Below the pieces are notes generated by a model. The model had not been told where the DNA came from, made no database searches, and saw only the letters and a list, made by a program, of their open reading frames with translations. From Microbacteriaceae bacterium UBA4731 (GTDB taxonomy: Bacteria > Actinomycetota > Actinomycetes > Actinomycetales > Microbacteriaceae), in NCBI GenBank assembly GCA_002404115.1, contig DHJB01000035.1, forward strand, positions 1 through 16,175: a stretch of 16,175 nucleotides of DNA, read 5' to 3'. This document shows, one piece after another, positions 7,637 through 12,828 of the stretch. Numbering within the stretch: the stretch's first letter is position 1; each line of letters starts with the position of its first letter. Position numbers and translations under genes: made by a program.

Positions 7637-8184
7637 TTGTCGGAGCCTCAGTGAACGCCTGCTGCCTAGTGGGCAGCCGGCGCTCCCGATCAGTCCCGGC
7701 AGTGGCCTCGACCATCCTGATGCTCGCGGCCATGACGGATGTCGGCTTCGGCGTTGTGGGTCTCTCCCCGCTGCTGTGGACGGTGATCCTGATCGGCTGG
7801 GGGATGGTCAGCGCGGCACTGGTCCGCGGGCACGCGCGCCGCGCCGGCCTCGGCACCGAACCGCGCGCCCAAGGGCAGCATATGGGCGGTGCCATTCACC
7901 TGCACCATCTGTTGGGCCTGATCGTGACGGCCAGTCAGCTGGCAGTGCATACAGCGATGGCCCCCGCGACCCTGACCGCGACGGACCTGGCTTCGTCACC
8001 GCACTCCGTGCACGCTCATCCGTCATCGTCTCTTCTCCTGGCGATTGCGGCCGGAGCTGGTGTCCTGTTCATTGCCTGGTCCGTCGTTCTCCTGAGGGCA
8101 GCGAGTAGATCGTGGCTGGAGAGAGGCAACCTCGTCGGAATGTCCGCGATGACCGCGGCCATGGGCCTGATGCCGTTCGTCTAA
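7609..8184 (+). CDS. Small polytopic membrane protein, His/Met-containing, overlapping the amine oxidase gene
   Basis: Not firmly recognised. The 191 residues contain five or six hydrophobic segments at about 5-21, 29-50, 52-72, 99-117, 141-163 and 174-190. Nine His lie between residues 75 and 137, among them IHLHHLL (96-102), AVHTAM (112-117) and PHSVHAHP (131-138). The last segment is Met-rich (MSAMTAAMGLMP, 178-189) and resembles the end of actinobacterial DUF5134 membrane proteins, a weak match from memory. The first possible start is ATG 7609, because an in-frame stop lies at 7600-7602; it overlaps the oxidase by 28 bases. An alternative ATG at 7633 overlaps the oxidase stop exactly as ATGA and would favour translational coupling. 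The overlap and the His/Met content suggest a role linked to the copper enzyme, such as copper handling, but this is inference. Confidence 0.72.
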   Translation: MVETLYGIMIVGASVNACCLVGSRRSRSVPAVASTILMLAAMTDVGFGVVGLSPLLWTVILIGWGMVSAALVRGHARRAGLGTEPRAQGQHMGGAIHLHHLLGLIVTASQLAVHTAMAPATLTATDLASSPHSVHAHPSSSLLLAIAAGAGVLFIAWSVVLLRAASRSWLERGNLVGMSAMTAAMGLMPFV

Positions 8185-8239
8185 GGCTTGGCGGCCGTTG
8201 CCGGTCGCGCGTGGCAGCCCCGGGACCTGGACTGCCGCA

Positions 8240-8843
8240 ATGACTTCACGAGGAGTCCTTGGGGCTTCTCGGTGCGCGTCCTGGTGCGTTCGCCGCAGGA
8301 GCTCAATGGCGTCCCCTGGGCCGACCAGGTCGACATCGCCCGCGGCGACTTCGAGCGCACGGAGCGCACGGCAGCCGAGAACGTCGCGGTGGCGGCTGAG
8401 GCCGGCGTCTCCCGGATCGTCTGCGCCTGGGCCGTGCGCATCTGGATGGACAAGATCATCGGCGGAGTCGTCCTTCCACGCGGCCGCTGCAATCCCGACC
8501 TTCTGCACACCCGTGACGTGCTCGACTTCTGACGGGTGGAACGCATCGACCGTGGCAGCTTCCTGCGCCTGCGCGCCGAGATGCGCGTACCCGGCCGTGC
8601 CTGGCTTGAGCTGAGCGCGGAGCCGACGGATGACGGCGGCGCGGCCTACCGGCAGCGCACCATCTTCTTCCCCCAGGTTTCGGCGGCCGACTGTACTGGT
8701 TCTCCATCCTCCCGTTCCACGGCATCATCCTCAGCGACATGGCCAACCGGATCGTCGAGGCCGCGGCCACCGAGGCCCGATCGGACGTTCGCGCGGAAGA
8801 ACCCCTGATTGGGGCCCTGCCGGAGGTAACGGAAAAAGAATGA
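8240..8843 (+). pseudogene. Remnant of SDR-family oxidoreductase with DUF2867 domain
   Basis: Pieces of a roughly 500-residue NmrA-like SDR/DUF2867 protein are recognisable in order. VRVLVRSPQEL and PWADQVDIARGD (8272-8349) come from the Rossmann domain. FERTERTAAENVA and AGVSRIV (8350-8421) follow directly, although about 45 residues normally separate them. WMDKIIGGVVLPRGR begins soon after 8422, so most of the middle of the protein is gone. At 8530-8532 a TGA sits where relatives have Trp (DVLDF-stop-RVERIDRG), a one-base change from TGG. The frame continues with RLRAEMRVPGRAWLEL and YRQRTIFFP to about 8673, then must shift at a run of five C (8670-8674) to read GFGGRLYWFSILPFHGIIL and MANRIVEAA, ending at 8841-8843. 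The Rossmann glycine loop is missing; MTSRGVLGAS from ATG 8240 in another frame may be a trace of it. Deletion sizes come from family memory. Confidence 0.82.
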
Positions 8844-8849
8844 TCGCAG

Positions 8850-8855
8850 TACAGT
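8850..8855 (+). promoter_or_regulatory. Possible -10 box for the phosphodiesterase gene
   Basis: TACAGT matches the sigma-70-type -10 consensus at four of six positions and lies 54 bases before the GTG start of the phosphodiesterase gene, just past the end of the pseudogene. No good -35 hexamer is seen 16-18 bases upstream. This is a weak prediction from sequence alone. Confidence 0.28.
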
Positions 8856-8909
8856 GTCTGGACTGCGCGCCGCAGCGTCATCGCGCACGGCCAGAGAGGC
8901 TGGTCCACG

Positions 8910-9794
8910 GTGAGTACATTCCGGTTTCCGCGCACCAAATCACTGCTCCTTGCCGGCCCGGCAGTTGCGGCCCTGATCCTCGTGCTCATCCTCGCCCCCG
9001 TGTCCAGCCGGGTGTACGCGTCCGATGTCTTCGGCGCGTTGCGGTCGCCGGGGGAGGGCGCCTTCATCGCCGGTCATCGCGGCGACCGGTCGGCGGCCCC
9101 TGAAAACACCATGCCGGCCTTCGAGCTGGCCCTCAACGGCCCGATGGACTTCGTCGAGACGGACGTTCAGCTCACCCGAGACGGCGTGCCGGTTCTTATG
9201 CACGATGTCACCATCGACCGCACCACCAACGGACACGGAACGGTGTCCGGGCACACCGCGGCCCAGCTCGCCAGGCTCGACGCCGGGGCCTGGTACTCCC
9301 GTCACTACGCTGGAACCCGCATCCCCACCCTCAACGCGCTCCTCGCTCGGCTGGCCAATTCCGACAAGAAGGCCCTCGTCGAGCTCAAGTTCGACTGGAC
9401 GACGAACCAGGTGCGCACGGTCATCGACCTGATCAACCGCCACAACCTGAGCGCGCGGGTCGTGCTGGTGAGCTTCGACCTGGACACCCTCACCAACCTC
9501 CAGGTGGTGGCGCCGCAGTCTCCGCGGGTCATGCTGGTGCGGGAGCTCCCGGCCGACCCCGTCCCGATGGCGCAGCGCTTCGGAGTGATCGCGCTGGCGA
9601 CGACGGCGAAGGCCGTGACCAATGAGCCGGGCGCGCTCCGCCGGATGCACAAAGCGGGGCTCGGCGTGATCTGTTACACGCTCAACTCCCAGGACACCTG
9701 GCGTGAGGTGCGTGATCTCGGCGTCGACGGAATCATCACCGACACCCCCAGCGATCTCGATTCGTGGCTGGCGTCGACGACGCCCGGAACCTAG
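8910..9794 (+). CDS. Glycerophosphodiester phosphodiesterase family protein, membrane-anchored or secreted
   Basis: Hydrolyses glycerophosphodiesters to glycerol 3-phosphate and an alcohol, in phospholipid turnover and phosphate scavenging. The 294-residue protein has one hydrophobic segment at 12-30 (signal anchor or signal peptide) after a short basic start, then a GDPD TIM barrel. Catalytic and metal residues are visible: H56 and R57 in AGHRGD, E65-N66-T67 (PENT), E83 and D85 (VETDVQ), H98-D99 (LMHD) and E158 (LVELK). The C-terminal strands end with VDGIITDTPSDL (274-285), standard for the family. The start is GTG at 8910 with AGAGAGG at 8893-8899. Because the N-terminal segment is hydrophobic, the domain is expected outside the cytoplasmic membrane. 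It stands alone between a pseudogene and an SGNH-type gene, so no partner is evident. Substrate preference is not readable. Confidence 0.92.
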   Translation: MSTFRFPRTKSLLLAGPAVAALILVLILAPVSSRVYASDVFGALRSPGEGAFIAGHRGDRSAAPENTMPAFELALNGPMDFVETDVQLTRDGVPVLMHDVTIDRTTNGHGTVSGHTAAQLARLDAGAWYSRHYAGTRIPTLNALLARLANSDKKALVELKFDWTTNQVRTVIDLINRHNLSARVVLVSFDLDTLTNLQVVAPQSPRVMLVRELPADPVPMAQRFGVIALATTAKAVTNEPGALRRMHKAGLGVICYTLNSQDTWREVRDLGVDGIITDTPSDLDSWLASTTPGT

Positions 9795-9839
9795 CATCGG
9801 CTGCGAGCCCTAGCCAGCGTGCCCCCGGCAAGGCATTAT

Positions 9840-9869
9840 GGATGAGGGCGGGGTGACGGATGAGGGAGG
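9840..9869 (+). repeat. Short imperfect direct repeat carrying purine-rich ribosome sites
   Basis: GGATGAGGGCGG (9840-9851) and GGATGAGGGAGG (9858-9869) differ at one of 12 bases and are offset by 18 bases. The second copy supplies the GGGAGG that precedes the ATG at 9874. The first copy precedes an in-frame GTG at 9853, so the duplication creates two possible starts for the SGNH-type gene. It may be chance. Confidence 0.5.
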
Positions 9870-9873
9870 CCAC

Positions 9874-10434
9874 ATGTCCGGGTCAATTGTGTTTCTGGGG
9901 GACGGCCTGACTGCGGGCGGCCGGTGGGACGAGTGGATTCCCGAGTACGGGGTGCAGAACCTGGGGCTGAGCGGCGCCACCACCGACGAGGCGATTGCGA
10001 AGCTCGATGCCGTTGTCGACCTCCAGCCGGATGCCGTGGTGCTGCAGGTCGGCACCAACGACCTCGGCTGGCGCCGGTCCGACGAATACGTCGTTCGCAA
10101 CATCGAAACCATCCTCGTCACCCTCCGCAAGCGGCTGCCGCACACGCGCATCCTCGTGCAATCTGTTCTGCCGCGCGAACGCGAATACGCGGACACGATC
10201 CGCTCGATCAACCGCCACGTGAGGCAATTCGCGCCGACCCAACACGCCCAATACCTCGACCTGTGGCCGGCCTTGGCGCAGGCGGACGGTGAGTTGGGCG
10301 CCGCCTACACAAAGGACCGCCTGCACCTCACCGATGAGGGCTACGCCGCCTGGCTCAGCGAACTGAAGCCGGCCATCGAGATGCTGTTCGAAAAGCCTCC
10401 CTCCAGCACCAAGATCCCCATCCAGCACGTGTGA
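9874..10434 (+). CDS. SGNH/GDSL-hydrolase-fold protein lacking the nucleophile serine
   Basis: The 186-residue protein has the size and block order of small cytoplasmic SGNH esterases. Block I reads FLGDGLTAGGRWDEW (7-21), with Gly11 where the catalytic Ser of GDSL is expected; the codon is GGC, one base from the Ser codon AGC. Block II is NLGLSGATTDEA (29-40) with an oxyanion Gly at G31 or G34. Block III is VGTNDLGW (59-66) with N62, and block V is KDRLHLTDEGY (147-157) with D148 and H151. So every active-site block except the nucleophile is kept. I chose ATG 9874, with GGGAGG at 9864-9869, because block I then begins at the usual place; in-frame starts at 9838 (ATG) and 9853 (GTG) would add a 7-12 residue Asp/Glu/Gly-rich extension. 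It may be an esterase with a different mechanism, a binding protein or a very recent mutant. Confidence 0.85.
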   Translation: MSGSIVFLGDGLTAGGRWDEWIPEYGVQNLGLSGATTDEAIAKLDAVVDLQPDAVVLQVGTNDLGWRRSDEYVVRNIETILVTLRKRLPHTRILVQSVLPREREYADTIRSINRHVRQFAPTQHAQYLDLWPALAQADGELGAAYTKDRLHLTDEGYAAWLSELKPAIEMLFEKPPSSTKIPIQHV

Positions 10435-10454
10435 GCGCCCTGCCCATCGCTCGC

Positions 10455-10460
10455 TAGAGT
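10455..10460 (+). promoter_or_regulatory. Possible -10 box giving a leaderless DUF2207 transcript
   Basis: TAGAGT lies 6 bases before the ATG at 10467, so transcription would begin at or next to the start codon. Only a poor purine-rich stretch precedes that ATG, which fits leaderless translation, common in actinobacteria. The -35 region (around 10431-10437) overlaps the stop of the SGNH-type gene and is weak. Confidence 0.4.
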
Positions 10461-10466
10461 TGGGCC

Positions 10467-12314
10467 ATGGCTCGACTGGCCCACTTCGTCCTTGCGGCGG
10501 CACTTGGCGCCCTCGCGCTGATCGGTTTCGCGGCGCCGGCGACGGCGCTCCCCGCAACGCCCGCGGTCGTCAGCCAGGGCACGGATGATTTCACCTTCGA
10601 CTCCTGGCACTCCGACTTCCGGCTCGGCCGCACCGCCGAGGGGCGCTCGACCCTCACCACGAGGGAGACGATTGTCGCCCGGTTCCCCGACATCGACCAG
10701 AACCACGGCATCCGTCGCGCCATTCCGACCCGCTACAACGGGCACCCGACCGACCTGACCATCCGGAGCGTGACCGACGAGAACGGCACACCGCGCGGCT
10801 ACCAGACCGAGACGAGCGACAACGGCGATTTCCTCGAGGTCACCATCGCCGCCGACCACTTCGTGCACGGCGCGCAGACCTACGCGATCACCTACGGCCA
10901 GACCAATGTGACCCTGTTCCCGCGCGCCGCGAGCGACGAGGAGTTCTACTGGGAGGTCAACGGCACCGGGTGGAACCAGCCGTTCGGCACGGTGACGGCG
11001 ACGCTGCACGTTGACAAGGCGCTCGCCTCGCACCTCACCGGCCAGACGGCCTGCTTCCAGGGCTCCAGCGGCTCCAGCCAGGCCTGCGCCACGCTGGACA
11101 GCAAGGCGGATGGCGCCGGCTGGCGGGTCGACGCCGGCGCGGGCAGCCTCGGCCCCCACGCGGGCCTCACCATGGTCGTCGGGTTCCAGGCCGGCACCTT
11201 CGTTCCCCGCGACGACTCGTTCACGGCCAACCCCTTCCCGAGCATCGGGCTCGCCGGGTCGCTGATCGCGCTCATCGCCGCAACCCTGGCCGGCATCGCC
11301 AGGGCGGCCAGGTGGCGCAGCCAGCCGGGGCGCCCGACGATCATCGCCGAGTACCTGCCGCCGAAGGGCGTCAACCTGCTCGACGCCGGCGACGTCGCCG
11401 GGGCCTCAGGGAAGGCCATGGTCGCCCAGTTCCTCAGCTTCGCCGTGCGCGGCAACGTGCGCGTGCTCGAGGGCGAAGGCCGCAAGCACTACCTGCTCGA
11501 ACTCGTGCACGCCGACAAACTCGACCAGACCGAGCGCCGGGTCCTGGCCAAGCTCTTCCCCGGGCTCCAGCCGGGCACCCTCCGTGACCTCAAGGCCAAG
11601 GATTCGACCCTGTCGAGCGCCGTGCAGAGCGAGCTTCGGGCAACCAGGAAACGGGTCTTCGCGGAGGGCGTCCGCGAGAAGCGGGATGGAGCGCTGCGCG
11701 GGCGGCTGATCGCGCTTGGCCTGATCGGCGGCGCCATCGGCGTGACCGGAAGCATCATCGCGCTCGGCACCGAAATCGGCGGCGGCTGGCCCGTACTCGT
11801 GCTGCTGCTCGGGGTGCTCGGGGCGTTCCTCACCCTCGTCTTCGCGGTGAGTGTGCGCCCGCTCACGGCGGCCGGCGCCGAGCTGCGCGACTATCTGAAG
11901 GGCCTGAAGTTGTACATCCGCCTCGCCGAAGCCGACCGGCTGCGCGTGCTGCAAAGCCCGGAGGGCGCACTTCGGTCGCCCTACCGACCCGAACCGCTCG
12001 CGAGTGTGCCCGCCACGCCGCTGCAGGTGCTGAAGCTCTACGAACGGCTGCTGCCGTTCGCGGTGCTGTTCGGCCAGGAAAAGGAGTGGTCACGCGTGCT
12101 CGGCGAGTACTACGAGGCGAGCGGTTCCCGGCCTGACTGGTACAGCGGTTCCGGAGCGTTCAATGCCGCATACTTCGCCGCCGGCATCAGCTCCTTTTCG
12201 AGTTCGACCGCCGGGTCGTGGTCGGGGAGCGCCTCGAGCTCGTCCAGTTCCGGCTTCGGCGGCGGAGGCTCCGTCGGCGGCGGAGGCGGCGGCGGCGGGG
12301 GAGGCGGCGTCTGA
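10467..12314 (+). CDS. DUF2207 domain-containing membrane protein with polyglycine tail
   Basis: Function is unknown; the family is common in actinobacterial envelopes. The 615 residues show a signal peptide (1-28, ending ATALP), an extracytoplasmic DUF2207 domain (about 35-255) with two Cys (C196, C207) that could form a disulfide, and a transmembrane helix at about 260-280. A cytoplasmic part follows (about 285-410) with the conserved AEYLPPKGVNLLDAGDV (294-310). Two more helices lie at about 414-433 and 441-463, then a segment with KGLKLYIRLAEADRL (478-492), YERLLPFAVLFGQEKEW (525-541) and PDWYSGSGAFNAAYF (556-570). It ends in a Ser-rich stretch and near-pure Gly (597-614), the usual finish for this family. 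The next gene starts on its stop codon, so the two are likely one operon. A weak Shine-Dalgarno and a TAGAGT box just upstream suggest leaderless expression. Confidence 0.9.
   Translation: MARLAHFVLAAALGALALIGFAAPATALPATPAVVSQGTDDFTFDSWHSDFRLGRTAEGRSTLTTRETIVARFPDIDQNHGIRRAIPTRYNGHPTDLTIRSVTDENGTPRGYQTETSDNGDFLEVTIAADHFVHGAQTYAITYGQTNVTLFPRAASDEEFYWEVNGTGWNQPFGTVTATLHVDKALASHLTGQTACFQGSSGSSQACATLDSKADGAGWRVDAGAGSLGPHAGLTMVVGFQAGTFVPRDDSFTANPFPSIGLAGSLIALIAATLAGIARAARWRSQPGRPTIIAEYLPPKGVNLLDAGDVAGASGKAMVAQFLSFAVRGNVRVLEGEGRKHYLLELVHADKLDQTERRVLAKLFPGLQPGTLRDLKAKDSTLSSAVQSELRATRKRVFAEGVREKRDGALRGRLIALGLIGGAIGVTGSIIALGTEIGGGWPVLVLLLGVLGAFLTLVFAVSVRPLTAAGAELRDYLKGLKLYIRLAEADRLRVLQSPEGALRSPYRPEPLASVPATPLQVLKLYERLLPFAVLFGQEKEWSRVLGEYYEASGSRPDWYSGSGAFNAAYFAAGISSFSSSTAGSWSGSASSSSSSGFGGGGSVGGGGGGGGGGGV
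12258..12308 (+). repeat. GGC-rich polyglycine codon tract
   Basis: Seventeen codons, fifteen of them glycine, mostly GGC with some GGA and GGG, encode the C-terminal glycine tail of the DUF2207 protein, interrupted by one Ser-Val pair. The tract is low-complexity and prone to replication slippage; insertions or deletions of whole codons would be tolerated, but other sizes would disturb the overlapping downstream gene. Confidence 0.6.
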
Positions 12315-12646
12315 TGGGGACCCCGGCAGAACCCACGTTCACCCGGCCGGCGCTCGCGCCCGGCCTGCTCGGCGCGATCGCGCTGCTGGCTGGGCTCGCC
12401 CTGCTCGACGTCGACACCTTCATCATCATCCGGTACGCCGTCAGCATCCTCGCGCTCATCATCTGCGTCTTCGTGATCCAGGCGAAACAGTGGTGGTGGC
12501 TGATCGCCCTCGTGCCGATCGTCGTGCTCTGGAACCCGATCGTCGTCCTCGGCCTGCACGGGCAGGGCTGGGTGTCCGGCCAGTTCATCGCCGCACTTCT
12601 CTTCATAGTTATCGGCGTGCGCACCAGGGTGCCGGTGCACCGATAA
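12314..12646 (+). CDS. Small four-helix membrane protein (DUF6804-like)
   Basis: A 110-residue protein with four hydrophobic segments at about 14-31, 36-56, 61-80 and 88-103. The block FVIQAKQWWWLIALVPIVVL (53-72) followed by WNPI resembles small actinobacterial proteins annotated DUF6804, a match from memory. The ATG at 12314 uses the last base of the DUF2207 stop codon (TGATG), which strongly favours reinitiation by the same ribosome. The frame stays open upstream, but that part only encodes an arginine run as a shadow of the polyglycine tract. Function is unknown; the tight coupling suggests that it acts with, or stabilises, the DUF2207 protein in the membrane. Confidence 0.82.
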   Translation: MGTPAEPTFTRPALAPGLLGAIALLAGLALLDVDTFIIIRYAVSILALIICVFVIQAKQWWWLIALVPIVVLWNPIVVLGLHGQGWVSGQFIAALLFIVIGVRTRVPVHR

Positions 12647-12659
12647 GCGCGCGCAGGCG

Positions 12660-12665
12660 TAGACT
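12660..12665 (+). promoter_or_regulatory. Possible -10 box for the SNF2-family gene
   Basis: TAGACT lies in the 182-base gap between the small membrane protein and the SNF2 gene, 163 bases ahead of the chosen ATG. No good -35 hexamer is visible. If used, it would give a leader of roughly 150 bases. I see no other gene, riboswitch or clear hairpin in this gap. Confidence 0.25.
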
Positions 12666-12828
12666 TGTTTTGCGCCTTGACCCGGTCACCGTCTCGACCG
12701 TGGCACTGCATCACAAATGCGGTGGCATGATGCTCGACTCAGGGTCCGGCGCAACGATCGCACCGGTATCCACGGATGCCGCACGACGAGCGCGGTTCAT
12801 CGGCCGCGCTGCTGTGAAGTGGAGAAGA

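Noticed and set aside
8212..8235. Hairpin GGCAG...CTGCC after the small membrane protein as a terminator.
   Set aside because: The stem is short and not followed by a T run; many such pairs occur by chance at this GC content.
12218..12313. Possible arginine-rich N-terminal extension of the small membrane protein.
   Set aside because: The arginine run is the other-frame reading of the glycine codons of the DUF2207 tail; the ATG on the stop codon at 12314 is the sensible start.
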